DNA from: JBCCGG01 sp039029395
GTDB taxonomy: Bacteria; Pseudomonadota; Alphaproteobacteria; Kiloniellales; JAKSDN01
Length of the DNA: 61,778 nt
Direction: 5' to 3'
NCBI GenBank assembly: GCA_039029395.1
Contig: JBCCGG010000036.1
Location: forward strand, 1 to 61,778
Shown: one piece after another, positions 25,078 through 33,632 of the stretch
Numbering within the stretch: the first letter of the stretch is position 1
Layout of the letters: each line of letters opens with the position of its first letter
The notes under the pieces: generated by a model
Told to the model about the DNA's origin: nothing
Databases searched by the model: none
The model's input: the letters and a program-made list of their open reading frames with translations, nothing else
Made by a program: the position numbers and the translations under genes

Positions 25078-26457
25078 ATGCCCAACGGTGAACCGGCTCG
25101 CAAGATCGAGCCTAACGTGACCAAGCTGAAGCGCAACACCAGCAGCCTTGGTCAATCGCGCATCTTCACCCCCGAGGTGATCGACGACATCCACATCAAG
25201 GCCGAGCTCGGCCGCTACAGGATGCGCGGTTTCTCGCTCTTCAAGAAGATCCCCCACTGGGACGACCTAACCTTTTTGCCCGGCACACTGACCCGCTTCG
25301 TGATCGAGGGCTACCGGGAGAAGTGCCTGACCAAGACGGTCATCGGACCGCGCGCCAAGAAGCCGATCGAGCTCGACATTCCGGTCTACATCACCGGCAT
25401 GTCGTTCGGCGCGCTTTCCTACGAGGCCAAGACGGCGCTGGCGCGCGGCGCCACCATGGCGGGCTCGGCGACCTGCTCGGGCGAGGGCGGGATGATCCCC
25501 GACGAGCGGCGCTATTCCCAGAAATGGTTCTACCAATGCATCCAGTCGCGCTACGGCTTCAACCCGCACCATCTGCGTCTTGCCGATGGCTGCGAGTTCT
25601 TCATTGGCCAGGGCTGCAAGGTCGGCCTTGGCGGCCATCTCATGGGCCAGAAGGTGACCGATCAGGTTGCCGAAATGCGCTCGCTGCCGGCCGGCATCGA
25701 CCAGCGTTCGCCGGCCCGTCACCCGGACTGGCTTGGGCCTGACGATCTCGCGCTTAAGATCAACGAGATCCGCGAGGCAACTGACGGCCAGATCCCGATC
25801 CAGCTCAAGCTGGGCGCGGCCCGTGTCTACGATGACGTGCGCATGGCGGTGAAGACCGACCCGGACTCGATCTACATAGATGGCATGGAAGGCTCGACCG
25901 GCGCGGGACCCCATCTCGCGACCGAGGAGACCGGTGTGCCGGGCATGGCGGCGATCCGTCAAGCCAGGCGGGCGATCGACAGCTTGGGCAAGCGCGGCGA
26001 GATCACCCTGATCTACGCCGGCGGAATCCGCAACGGTGGCGACATCGCCAAGGCGCTTGCACTTGGCGCCGACGCCATCGCGATCGGCCACTCGGCGATG
26101 ATGGCGCTCAACTGTAACAAGGACATCCCCGAGGCAGACTTCGAATCCGAGATGGGAGTGGAGCCGGGCTTCTGCTACCACTGTCACACAGGGCGATGTC
26201 CGGTCGGCGTGGCAACCCAAGACCCCGTGCTGCGCCAACGTCTCGATCCCGACGAGGCAGCCGAGCGGGTCTATAACTTCCTGCACACGCTGACCATCGA
26301 GGCACAGATGATGGCCCGCGCCTGCGGCAAGACCAACATCCATTCCCTGGAGCCGGAAGACCTGGCGGCGCTCACCATGGAGGCCTCGGCGATCGCCGGC
26401 GTGCCGCTCGCGGGCACCGACCACACGGTCGGCGTCCAGGACTACCACCACCTCTAG
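25078..26457 (+). CDS. glxD: FMN-dependent glutamate-synthase-like subunit (GlxD/MgsC-like)
   Basis: A 459-aa protein equal to the central FMN domain of glutamate synthase. It should hold FMN and an iron-sulfur cluster and transfer ammonia to 2-oxoglutarate (or, in MgsC, form N-methylglutamate). Landmarks are GMSFGALSYEAKTALARGA, SGEGGMIPDE, IQLKLGAARVYDD and the Cys-rich CYHCHTGRCPVGVATQ (C-x2-C-x4-C), likely the [3Fe-4S] ligands. ATG 25078 follows GGGAGA by seven bases; the in-frame upstream starts overlap glxC and are rejected. Confidence 0.88.
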   Translation: MPNGEPARKIEPNVTKLKRNTSSLGQSRIFTPEVIDDIHIKAELGRYRMRGFSLFKKIPHWDDLTFLPGTLTRFVIEGYREKCLTKTVIGPRAKKPIELDIPVYITGMSFGALSYEAKTALARGATMAGSATCSGEGGMIPDERRYSQKWFYQCIQSRYGFNPHHLRLADGCEFFIGQGCKVGLGGHLMGQKVTDQVAEMRSLPAGIDQRSPARHPDWLGPDDLALKINEIREATDGQIPIQLKLGAARVYDDVRMAVKTDPDSIYIDGMEGSTGAGPHLATEETGVPGMAAIRQARRAIDSLGKRGEITLIYAGGIRNGGDIAKALALGADAIAIGHSAMMALNCNKDIPEADFESEMGVEPGFCYHCHTGRCPVGVATQDPVLRQRLDPDEAAERVYNFLHTLTIEAQMMARACGKTNIHSLEPEDLAALTMEASAIAGVPLAGTDHTVGVQDYHHL

Positions 26458-26472
26458 CGCGAGGACCTGATC

Positions 26473-26883
26473 ATGGCAGGAACGAGTTACAAGGGCAGCC
26501 AGATCACCGACGTCGATCAGTTTATCAAGGGCGACGGTCTGGACTCGTCCCGCGAGAAAGAAATCGGCCAGCACATCGGCTATCGATACGACGTCAACTT
26601 GGTGCCCGACTACGAGCGTCTGACGCCCTTCCTGGCGAAGTACATGGAGTACATGGGCTGGGACGACCTCAATTGGTTGGAGGACGTCCACCTGGGCTAC
26701 GAGGAAGGCCGCCCGGCGGTTTTCGATCGCAACATCAACGGCTGGGTTACGGTGCCCGAGGACATCGAGCTGCCGGACAACCAGCAGGACCGGGACATGA
26801 TCGCGCGCGAGCTTCTGATCAAGTTCCAGATGTCGAGCCACCATCCCCTGGTCCAGTTGGTGGAAGCTTACCGGAAGTTCTAG
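26473..26883 (+). CDS. Unrecognised 136-aa protein in the glnT-glxBCD operon
   Basis: A soluble acidic protein with no signal peptide or membrane segment. It has a stretch with many aromatics (YMEYMGWDDLNWLEDVHLGY) and ends in a helical part (ARELLIKFQMSSHHPLVQLV). I do not recognise it. It starts 15 bases after glxD and 13 bases before the M20 peptidase, all on one strand, so it is cotranscribed with the nitrogen enzymes. It may be an additional subunit or a regulator of the split glutamate synthase. Confidence 0.7.
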   Translation: MAGTSYKGSQITDVDQFIKGDGLDSSREKEIGQHIGYRYDVNLVPDYERLTPFLAKYMEYMGWDDLNWLEDVHLGYEEGRPAVFDRNINGWVTVPEDIELPDNQQDRDMIARELLIKFQMSSHHPLVQLVEAYRKF

Positions 26884-26896
26884 CGACCGCTGCGTC

Positions 26897-28297
26897 ATGT
26901 CCCTGCTGGCGGCGGTGGCCGGCGTGGAGCGCTCCTTCGACGAGGGGCGCTTCTTCGCCGATTTGGCGCGCCGGGTTGCCTATAAGACCGAAAGCCCGAA
27001 GCCAGAGCGTAGAGCGGAGCTTGAGCGCTATTTGCGCGAAGAGCTCGGGCCCAGTTTCGAGCGTCTCGGATTCACCTGGCAAATTCACGACAACCCCGAT
27101 CCCGCCGGCGGTCCCCTCCTGGTCGCCCGGCGGGACGAGGGACCCGAAGGTCCGCGCCTGCTGACCTACGGCCATGGCGACGTGGTGCCGGGCCAGGAGG
27201 CGCGTTGGACCAAAGGCGAGGGCCCGTGGCGGCTGAGCGCGGACGGCGATCGCTGGTATGGCCGTGGCGCGGCGGACAACAAGGGCCAGCACTCGATCGT
27301 CCTGGCGGCCCTTGAGGCGGTCCTGAAGACTCGCGGGTCGCTCGGCTTCAACGCCACCGCCTTGATTGAAACCGGCGAGGAATGCGGCTCGCCGGGCTTG
27401 CGCGCCTTCTGCGCGGCCAACAAGGATCTGTTGGCGGCCGACCTCTTCATCGCTTCGGACGGCCCGCGCCTGACCGCTGAGCAACCGACCCTGTTTCTGG
27501 GCGCGCGCGGATGCTTCGAGTTCGAGCTGTCCGTGGACCTGCGCGAGGGTGCACACCACTCCGGCAATTGGGGTGGCCTGCTGGCCAACCCGGCGGTTCT
27601 GCTGAGCCACGCCCGGGCCAGTCTGACCGATGCCAGAGGGCGCATCTTGGTCGAGGACTGGCGCCCGCCGCCGATCCCGGCTTCGGTACGCCGCGCCCTG
27701 GAGGGCCTCACGCCAGGCGGCGGACCCGGCGCGCCCGCCATCGACTCCGACTGGGGCGAGCCTGGCTTGACCGCGGCCGAGCAGGTTTACGGCTGGAACA
27801 GCTTCGAGATCCTGGCGCTCGAGGCTGGCGACCCGGCCCAGCCGGTCGGCGCCGTACTGCCGCGGGCCCGAGCCGTCTGCCAGCTGCGCTACGTGGTGCC
27901 TTGCGATCCCGCGGCGTTCTTGCCGGCGCTGCGCCGCCATTTGGACAAGCGGGGCTTGACCATGGTCGACGTGAGTGCCCGGCCCGGCACCATGGCCGCG
28001 ACCCGGCTCGATCCCGACAACCCCTGGGTGCGCTGGGCGGTCGAGATTATGGAATCGGTGTGCGCCAAGAAGGTTGCGCTGCTGCCGAACTTGGGCGGCT
28101 CCCTGCCCAACGACGCCTTTGCTGAGGTCCTGAATTTGCCGACCCTCTGGGTGCCCCACTCCTATGCCGGCTGTCAGCAGCACGGGGCCGACGAGCATCT
28201 GCTCGCCAGCGTCGCCCGGGAGGGCCTGGCGATCATGACCGCCTTGTTTTGGCAATTGGGGGTGCGCGCTCAGGCCGGTGCGGGGTCCCAAGCGTAG
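26897..28297 (+). CDS. M20-family metallopeptidase / amidohydrolase
   Basis: A 466-aa dinuclear zinc hydrolase of the M20 family (succinyl-diaminopimelate desuccinylase, carboxypeptidase G2 relatives). Metal and catalytic signatures seen: YGHGDVVPG (His and catalytic Asp), GRGAADNKGQ (bridging Asp), ETGEECGSPG (catalytic and metal Glu), IASDGPR, and near the C-terminus the His of LWVPHSYAGCQQHG. The substrate cannot be read from sequence; the operon suggests a glutamyl or N-acyl amino acid. It overlaps the convergent gene by 28 bases. Confidence 0.82.
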   Translation: MSLLAAVAGVERSFDEGRFFADLARRVAYKTESPKPERRAELERYLREELGPSFERLGFTWQIHDNPDPAGGPLLVARRDEGPEGPRLLTYGHGDVVPGQEARWTKGEGPWRLSADGDRWYGRGAADNKGQHSIVLAALEAVLKTRGSLGFNATALIETGEECGSPGLRAFCAANKDLLAADLFIASDGPRLTAEQPTLFLGARGCFEFELSVDLREGAHHSGNWGGLLANPAVLLSHARASLTDARGRILVEDWRPPPIPASVRRALEGLTPGGGPGAPAIDSDWGEPGLTAAEQVYGWNSFEILALEAGDPAQPVGAVLPRARAVCQLRYVVPCDPAAFLPALRRHLDKRGLTMVDVSARPGTMAATRLDPDNPWVRWAVEIMESVCAKKVALLPNLGGSLPNDAFAEVLNLPTLWVPHSYAGCQQHGADEHLLASVAREGLAIMTALFWQLGVRAQAGAGSQA

Positions 28298-28731
28298 GGC
28301 TCGACCGACAGGCCGAAGTGCCCGGCGTAGGCGTTTGCTTCCTCGACCAGCGCCCGCGATTCGACATCGTTCGGCACGCCGCTTGTTTGCCGACTCAAGG
28401 TTTGGCGCCGCGAGATGCGCCGGCCGTAGTCCCGGAAGTTGGCTTTGTGCTCCTCGACTGTGCGCGCCTCCACGTCGGGCACCGTGAAGATCCTGCAATC
28501 GGCGACGGCATCGCGCACCAGGGCGATATGCGCCGTGGTTGGCACCGGGTAGCTCTCCGTGGTCACCAGCACAGCGCCGCCTTGATGACGGGCAATTGGA
28601 AAATGTCGCCCGAAGCTAAAGATCGTTTCGCCCTCGAAGAACAGAAGGCCGTCGTCGGAGATCTCGCCGGCCGAGCGGCCGCTCGCCCAAATTTGCGCTA
28701 CCCTGGCATCGGAGGCTAGGGGCTCGGACAT
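28270..28731 (-). CDS. Uncharacterised protein with FSFGRHFPIAR signature
   Basis: A 153-aa cytoplasmic protein. Its first part has SDDGLLFFEGETIFSFGRHF followed by PIAR, then AVLVTTESYPVPTTAHIALV. The same FEGxTIYSYGxHFPIAR pattern appears in uncharacterised proteins of bacteria, plasmids and phages (a domain-of-unknown-function family). The second half is charged and helical (SRRQTLSRQTSG). A GGAGA ribosome site before ATG 28731 supports the start; the long frame upstream to 29070 is not needed. The function is unknown. Confidence 0.65.
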   Translation of the reverse strand: MSEPLASDARVAQIWASGRSAGEISDDGLLFFEGETIFSFGRHFPIARHQGGAVLVTTESYPVPTTAHIALVRDAVADCRIFTVPDVEARTVEEHKANFRDYGRRISRRQTLSRQTSGVPNDVESRALVEEANAYAGHFGLSVEPYAWDPAPA

Positions 28732-29012
28732 CGATCTCCGTTCTGGCCGTGGATGTTGCTCGGTTCCGCTTGCAGTCCTGTGTGCTGAACCGGCGCGCTG
28801 CCGCGGCGCTCCTGCTTTGGCGCCCGACCATAGTTCGACATGCTTTACAGATCGTAAGGACGCCACAAGAGGTCGATCCAGGAACATGCCCAGGGTCCCC
28901 TTAGTCGGCCGTTTCCCAGGGCCTCGGCTGCCACTTGGGCGATTAACGAAATTTGCACAATCAAGACCTACAATTTGCCTCAAAGTCTCGCTTCCTGATC
29001 GCGAATGGGACA

Positions 29013-29684
29013 GTGACCTTGAACGCCACCAAAGAGCGTACAACAAGAACAATTCGGCGATCTCTCGCAATGGTGATGATGCTTGGCGGCCTTCTGGTGG
29101 CCGGACCTGCCTTTGCCGATTTCAAGGCCGCCGTCTCGGCCTACAACAAGGGCAACTACGAACAGGCCTACCGGCAGTTCAAGAGTCTGGCCAGCAGCGG
29201 CGACGCCCGTGCACACCGCTACCTTGATGCCTTGCGCTCCGAAGGCTTCGGTTCGTCGGCTGCGCCGGACGACAGCGGCGGCTCGATTTGGTCCGGCACC
29301 CCCAGCCGCTCGGGCGGCTCGAGCGGTGCCAGCTCCTTATCGGGCAATCCCTGGAGCTGGATCCAATCAAGCGCCGAGCGCGGCAGCGCCAAGCGCGCGG
29401 CGAGCGGCGGTGTGGTGATGCCAGATCACGAGTCGGTCTTGGCGTCGCTCTACTTTCTTCCGGCCGATGCCACCATGATCGGAATGCAGTACGTCGCTAA
29501 GGCGATCAGGGCCCGGGAGCTGGAGCTGGATCTGCGCCACGCCAGCCGTGTGGGCGCCGGGGCGGTCATGGCGATCTTCGCGCTCTTTTGGTGGTTCGTT
29601 ATCGTCAAGCTGACCTTTGCCATCGGTGGATTCTTGGTCCGGGTGGTGCGCGGCTTTACCCGACCGCTCGGTGAAGAGGTCTGA
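29013..29684 (+). CDS. Exported membrane protein with SEL1/TPR-like region
   Basis: About 223 aa with an N-terminal signal peptide (AMVMMLGGLLVAGPAFA), a short SEL1/TPR-like part (AYNKGNYEQAYRQFKSLASS), a Ser/Gly-rich linker and a TM segment near the C-terminus (about 185-205, VMAIFALFWWFVIVKLTFAI). The start is uncertain: GTG 29013 gives a suitable basic N-terminus; TTG 29019 and ATG 29070 are alternatives. I do not recognise the family. It may work with the small membrane protein that follows. Confidence 0.6.
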   Translation: MTLNATKERTTRTIRRSLAMVMMLGGLLVAGPAFADFKAAVSAYNKGNYEQAYRQFKSLASSGDARAHRYLDALRSEGFGSSAAPDDSGGSIWSGTPSRSGGSSGASSLSGNPWSWIQSSAERGSAKRAASGGVVMPDHESVLASLYFLPADATMIGMQYVAKAIRARELELDLRHASRVGAGAVMAIFALFWWFVIVKLTFAIGGFLVRVVRGFTRPLGEEV

Positions 29685-29709
29685 GTGGGGAAAGGCAAGG
29701 AGATGCTTA

Positions 29710-29997
29710 TTGAGTGACGCGAGAACCATGGACTCCGCCCACGATGCGGAAGAGGACAGGACCCGTAGCTATCCGGTCGATATTCGCCTGTCCGTGCCGT
29801 TCTTTGGGCGACGGTTCTTTTTCGTTTTTCTGAGCGGCATCGAGCGGCGCTCGGTCGAGCGCATACGTCAGGAGCGGCAGAAGCATTCGCTTTGGACCAT
29901 TGCCAACATTTGCGCGATCGGATTCGGACTGGTCTTCATGGTGCCTGCCGTGATCGGCCTGGCACATATGCTCATCGATGCTCTTGGGGGCTTTTGA
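29710..29997 (+). CDS. Small membrane protein of unknown function
   Basis: A 95-aa protein with a charged N-terminal half (including FFGRRFFFVFLSGIERRSVE) and one membrane segment at the C-terminus (about 64-92, NICAIGFGLVFMVPAVIGLA). TTG 29710 is favoured because AAGGAG (29697-29702) is seven bases upstream; ATG 29728 is the alternative. It follows the preceding gene by 25 bases, and its end overlaps the convergent Kdo transferase gene by 26 bases. I do not recognise the family. Confidence 0.55.
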   Translation: MSDARTMDSAHDAEEDRTRSYPVDIRLSVPFFGRRFFFVFLSGIERRSVERIRQERQKHSLWTIANICAIGFGLVFMVPAVIGLAHMLIDALGGF

Positions 29998-31282
29998 CTC
30001 GGCGCAAGGCCGGCTCCAGCGCAGCCATCATCTTTTCCAGCACCTGGGACTCCTTCTCGGCCGCCACGCGTGCCGCCTGGCCCATGGCCGCGCAAGCCGC
30101 AGGGTCGGCCAACAGGCGCGCGACCGTGGCGGACAAACCCGATTCATCGACCACGCGCTCCAGGCCGCCGACGGCCTCCAGCGCGTTGGCGATGTCCGCG
30201 AAGTTGGCTAGCTGCGGCCCGCTCAAGAGGGCGCAGCCGAGCTTGGCTGGCTCCAGCAGGTTGTGGCCGCCGACCGGCACCAGAGAACCGCCCAAAAAGA
30301 CAATGTCGGCAAGCCGGAACCATAGGCCAAGTTCGCCCAGGGTGTCGGCCAGGTAGATATCGGTGCCACCCTCGATCGCCTGGCCGCGGCTGCGCAGGGC
30401 GACCGCGAGACCCCGTTCCGCCAGGGACGCGGCGATCTCGGAGCCGCGCTCCGGGTGCCGGGGCACGAGCAGGGTGAGGAGTCCCGGGTGTTTGCTTTCG
30501 AGCCTTTCGTGCGCCTGGGCGACGATCTCCTCCTCTCCTGGATGAGTCGAGGCCGCGAGCCAAAGGGGGCGGCCGCGCACCCGGTCCTGCAGGTCGGCCA
30601 GCTCTTGCGGTTCGGCGCTTGGCGCTGGGGCGGCGGATTTTAGGTTGCCAAGGCAACGGCAATCCGCCGCGCCGAGGGCAGCCAGACGCGCGCGATCCTT
30701 CTCCGATTGGGCCAAGACCAGGGAAAAGGAGGACAAGAGCTGCGCCATCACCGGCCGGGCCAGGCGCCAGTTGCGGAACGACTTTTCGGACATGCGCGCG
30801 TTGATCAGCGCCAGCTCCGCGCCGTGCTGCCGGGCCTTGGTCACCAGGGTCGGCCAAAGCTCCGACTCGATCAGCAGGCCGAGGTCCGGGCGCCAGTGGT
30901 CCAAGAAACCTTCGACCGCGGCAGGCAGGTCTACCGGGATGTATTGGTGGATCACCCGCTCCGGCAGGCGCTCGGCCATCAGCTTGGCAGAGGTTACCGT
31001 GCCGCTGGTCATCAAGAGGCAGGCCTCGGGACGGCGCTGTGCGATCGCTTCCAGCAGCGCCAACGACGAGAGCGATTCGCCGACGCTGGCGGCATGTAGC
31101 CAGATCATTGGCCCCTCAGGGCGTGGCCGGTCGGGGCGACCGAAGCGCTCGTGCAGCCGCGTCGGATCCTCGCGGCCGCGCGCCGCGCGCCGACCCAGGT
31201 GGACGCGCACCCAGGGCGCGGCCAAGCGGCCAAAGGCGCCATAGGCGCCGAGCGCCAGGCGGGCTGCAAGCTCTTGAAACAT
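29972..31282 (-). CDS. waaA: 3-deoxy-D-manno-octulosonic acid (Kdo) transferase
   Basis: A 436-aa inner-membrane enzyme that adds Kdo to lipid A (GT30 family). The N-terminal Glycos_transf_N domain shows IWLHAASVGESLSSLALLEA and LIESELWPTLVTKAR; the C-terminal part has TLGELGLWFRLADIVFLGGS and VGGHNLLEPA, all typical. ATG 31282 gives the usual short N-terminal hydrophobic start; a TTG at 31354 would add an unusual extension. No ribosome site is obvious. lpxK is not next to it here. It is divergent from a glycosyltransferase at 31366. Confidence 0.92.
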   Translation of the reverse strand: MFQELAARLALGAYGAFGRLAAPWVRVHLGRRAARGREDPTRLHERFGRPDRPRPEGPMIWLHAASVGESLSSLALLEAIAQRRPEACLLMTSGTVTSAKLMAERLPERVIHQYIPVDLPAAVEGFLDHWRPDLGLLIESELWPTLVTKARQHGAELALINARMSEKSFRNWRLARPVMAQLLSSFSLVLAQSEKDRARLAALGAADCRCLGNLKSAAPAPSAEPQELADLQDRVRGRPLWLAASTHPGEEEIVAQAHERLESKHPGLLTLLVPRHPERGSEIAASLAERGLAVALRSRGQAIEGGTDIYLADTLGELGLWFRLADIVFLGGSLVPVGGHNLLEPAKLGCALLSGPQLANFADIANALEAVGGLERVVDESGLSATVARLLADPAACAAMGQAARVAAEKESQVLEKMMAALEPALRRVKSPQEHR

Positions 31283-31365
31283 GGGGCTATGTAGCGGCCC
31301 TCGGCCGAACTGTCGATTGCTATTGATCTTGCCAAATCGGGCGATCTGCTTCAAAGCCCAGCCCC

Positions 31366-32385
31366 ATGAACGCGCGGGACAGCCAAGACTCGATTTGCGT
31401 GGTGGTCGTCAATTACAACGGCGGCGCCATGATCGGGCGCTGCTTGGATGCCCTGGCCGAACAGAGCCTGCAGGATTTTGAGGTCATCGTAGTCGATAAC
31501 GGCTCGAGCGACGGGTCTCTGGAGGCTCTGCGGGCCCGCCCGGAGCGTTTTGCCAAGGCCTCGCGCTTTCGCCTTCTGGAGGCGGGCGGCAATCTGGGCT
31601 TCGCGCGCGCCAACAACCTGGCGATCGGCGAGACAAAGGCGACCTGGATCGCGACCCTCAATCCCGACGCCTATGCGGCGCCAGACTGGCTGGCCGAGAT
31701 GCTGGCCGGCGTCCGGCGCCACCCGCACGCCGTCGCTTTCGGCGCGACTCTGCTGGAGGCCGCGCGCCCTGATCGCTTGGACGGCGCCGGCGATGTCTTT
31801 CACGCCAGCGGCCTGGCTTGGCGGGGCGCCCACGGCTATGGCGTCGATCGCCTGCCGGGCGAGGGCGAGGTCTTCGCGCCCTGCGCGGCCGCGGCCTTCT
31901 ACCGGCGCGAGGCCGTGCAGGCCATCGGCGGCTTCGACGGCCGCTACTTCTGTTACTTGGAAGACGTCGATTTGGGCTTCCGCCTGCGCTTAGCCGGCCA
32001 GTCTTGCGTTCAACTGCCCAAGGCGGTGGTGCGTCACGAGAGTTCGGGCATCGCTGGCCGACGCAGCGCCTTCGCGGTCTATCACGGCCAACGCAACCTG
32101 CTCTGGACCTTTGTAAAGGATATGCCGGGGCCGCTTCTTGCAACGTTGCTGCCGGTCCACGCCTTGGCCCAGCTGTTGCTCCTGGCGCGCAACCTGCCGC
32201 GCGGCACGCTGGGGCCGGCGGTTCGGGGTCTGCGTGACGGGCTACGCGGCCTGCCCGAGATCTGGCGCGCCCGGCGCCGGGTCCAGCGGGCGCGCCGGAT
32301 CTCCTGGCTCGCCCTGGCGCCCATGCTATCCTGGTGGTCCCACGCGCCCTTCACCCGGGCGCCCAAGATCTGGCGAAAGACCTGA
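31366..32385 (+). CDS. GT2 family glycosyltransferase (rhamnosyltransferase-like)
   Basis: A 339-aa glycosyltransferase. It opens with VVVVNYNGGAMIGRCLDALA and VIVVDNGSSDGS, followed by GGNLGFARANNLAI, the A-type nucleotide-sugar binding fold, and has a FCYLEDVDLGFRLRLAG motif typical of rhamnosyltransferases. The C-terminus has a hydrophobic helix (about 260-280) that may attach it to the membrane. The next gene (seven bases on) makes dTDP-rhamnose precursor, which fits rhamnose as a donor sugar. Confidence 0.85.
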   Translation: MNARDSQDSICVVVVNYNGGAMIGRCLDALAEQSLQDFEVIVVDNGSSDGSLEALRARPERFAKASRFRLLEAGGNLGFARANNLAIGETKATWIATLNPDAYAAPDWLAEMLAGVRRHPHAVAFGATLLEAARPDRLDGAGDVFHASGLAWRGAHGYGVDRLPGEGEVFAPCAAAAFYRREAVQAIGGFDGRYFCYLEDVDLGFRLRLAGQSCVQLPKAVVRHESSGIAGRRSAFAVYHGQRNLLWTFVKDMPGPLLATLLPVHALAQLLLLARNLPRGTLGPAVRGLRDGLRGLPEIWRARRRVQRARRISWLALAPMLSWWSHAPFTRAPKIWRKT

Positions 32386-32392
32386 AAAGCCG

Positions 32393-32965
32393 ATGGAGAT
32401 CGAACGCCTGGCCATCCCCGAGGTGGTCGTCATCACGCCCAAGCGCTTCGGCGACGCGCGGGGTTTCTTTTCCGAGACCTACAACCGCGCCGCCCTGTCC
32501 ACCGAGGGGATCGAGCTGGACTTCGTGCAAGACAACCACTCCCTTTCGGCCGATCCGGGCACCTTGAGGGGCCTGCACTTCCAGACCCCGCCTTTCGCGC
32601 AGGACAAGTTGGTGCGCGTGGTGCGTGGGGCAATTCTCGATGTTGCGGTCGACATCCGGACCGGCTCGCCCAGCTACGGCCGGCACGTGAGCGCGGTTTT
32701 GAGCGCCGAGAATTGGGCCCAGATCCTCGTGCCTAAAGGCTTTGCCCATGGCTTCTGCACCCTCGAGCCGGACTGCGAGGTGATCTACAAGGTGAGCGCG
32801 CCCTATGCGCCGGCGCACGACAAGGGCATGGCCTGGGACGACCCGGCGCTCGGCATCGAATGGCCGGTCGCCCCTGATAAGGTCGTGCTATCCGACAAGG
32901 ACCGCAAGCACCCGCGCCTGGCCGATCTGCCGGCCTACTTCGCCTACGAGACCACGGGCGGCTGA
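32393..32965 (+). CDS. rmlC: dTDP-4-dehydrorhamnose 3,5-epimerase
   Basis: A 190-aa cupin-type epimerase, third step of dTDP-L-rhamnose synthesis. Signature parts are FFSETYNRAALSTEGI, FVQDNHSLSADPGTLRGLHF (with the catalytic His) and VPKGFAHGFCTLEPDCEVIY. It starts seven bases after the glycosyltransferase. The other three rhamnose genes lie about 6.5 kb downstream (39466-42313), so the pathway is split by unrelated genes. Confidence 0.92.
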   Translation: MEIERLAIPEVVVITPKRFGDARGFFSETYNRAALSTEGIELDFVQDNHSLSADPGTLRGLHFQTPPFAQDKLVRVVRGAILDVAVDIRTGSPSYGRHVSAVLSAENWAQILVPKGFAHGFCTLEPDCEVIYKVSAPYAPAHDKGMAWDDPALGIEWPVAPDKVVLSDKDRKHPRLADLPAYFAYETTGG

Positions 32966-33045
32966 GCAGGTGCGTGCTCCAGACGCGACAATGCCGGGCG
33001 TTTTACGGCCCGGCATCGGCATGAAATGGAAACCTCGGCTGTAGG

Positions 33046-33456
33046 TCAGACTGAGGGCGCGGCGCCCTCCGAGGTCTCAGACCCGTTGGGCGGACGCTGA
33101 CCGCGTTCGGCCATGAACTGGTCGAACTCGGCCTTGTCCTTGGCCCGGCGCAGGCGCTCCAGGAAGGATTTGAACTCCTCCTGCTCGTCCTCGAGCCGGC
33201 GCAAGGTCTCCTCGCGGTATTCATCGAAGGCATGATTGCCGCTTGACGGCCCGCCGTGCTTTTTCGCCCGTCGGCAGTCCGAACGAGTGTAGTGCCAGCG
33301 GCCGGGGCCGCCATGTCGCCAAAATCCCATGCGTCCACTCCATATCAGATAGGCCAGGATGCCCAGGCCAATGGGCCAGAAGACGATGAAGCCGAGGACC
33401 ATAACAACGATCCAGCCCGGCTTTCCGAATTGGTCCAGCTTCGCTGCAAGTTCCAT
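33046..33456 (-). CDS. DUF2852 family small membrane protein
   Basis: A 136-aa protein with a TM segment (about 15-38, WIVVMVLGFIVFWPIGLGIL) and a charged C-terminal region with FDEYREETLRRLEDEQEEFK and RRAKDKAEFDQFMAERGQRP. These are the marks of DUF2852, a family nearly restricted to alphaproteobacteria and without known function. The promoter region contains an inverted repeat like that in front of the TetR gene, so both genes are probably under the same repressor. Confidence 0.85.
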   Translation of the reverse strand: MELAAKLDQFGKPGWIVVMVLGFIVFWPIGLGILAYLIWSGRMGFWRHGGPGRWHYTRSDCRRAKKHGGPSSGNHAFDEYREETLRRLEDEQEEFKSFLERLRRAKDKAEFDQFMAERGQRPPNGSETSEGAAPSV

Positions 33457-33471
33457 CAGTCCCTCATGTAA

Positions 33472-33490
33472 ATGTTCATTACATTAACAT
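33472..33490. promoter_or_regulatory. Second copy of the TetR operator, before the DUF2852 gene
   Basis: ATGTTCA-TTACA-TTAACAT matches the operator at 34276-34294 in length, spacing and 13 of 14 arm bases. It lies 16 bases before the DUF2852 start codon, a good place for repression. An overlapping repeat ATGTAA (33466-33471)/TTACAT (33479-33484) is also present. Confidence 0.6.
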
Positions 33491-33632
33491 AGATGGCAAG
33501 AACCCCGTGACCTGTCAAGCCTTGCAGGCCTCAGGTGGCCCGATTTTCCCGCCGGGACACACGATTTTGCTGTCAGCCGCGTTTTTCGGCGCTGGTTTTG
33601 CATATAGGTCAAAAGACGCCAGGGACTAGGCC

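Noticed and set aside
25267..26898. 543-codon minus-strand frame opposite glxD
   Set aside because: Antisense shadow of a well-supported FMN subunit gene.
26819..28498. 559-codon minus-strand frame opposite the M20 gene
   Set aside because: Antisense shadow. The M20 frame carries all metal-binding motifs.
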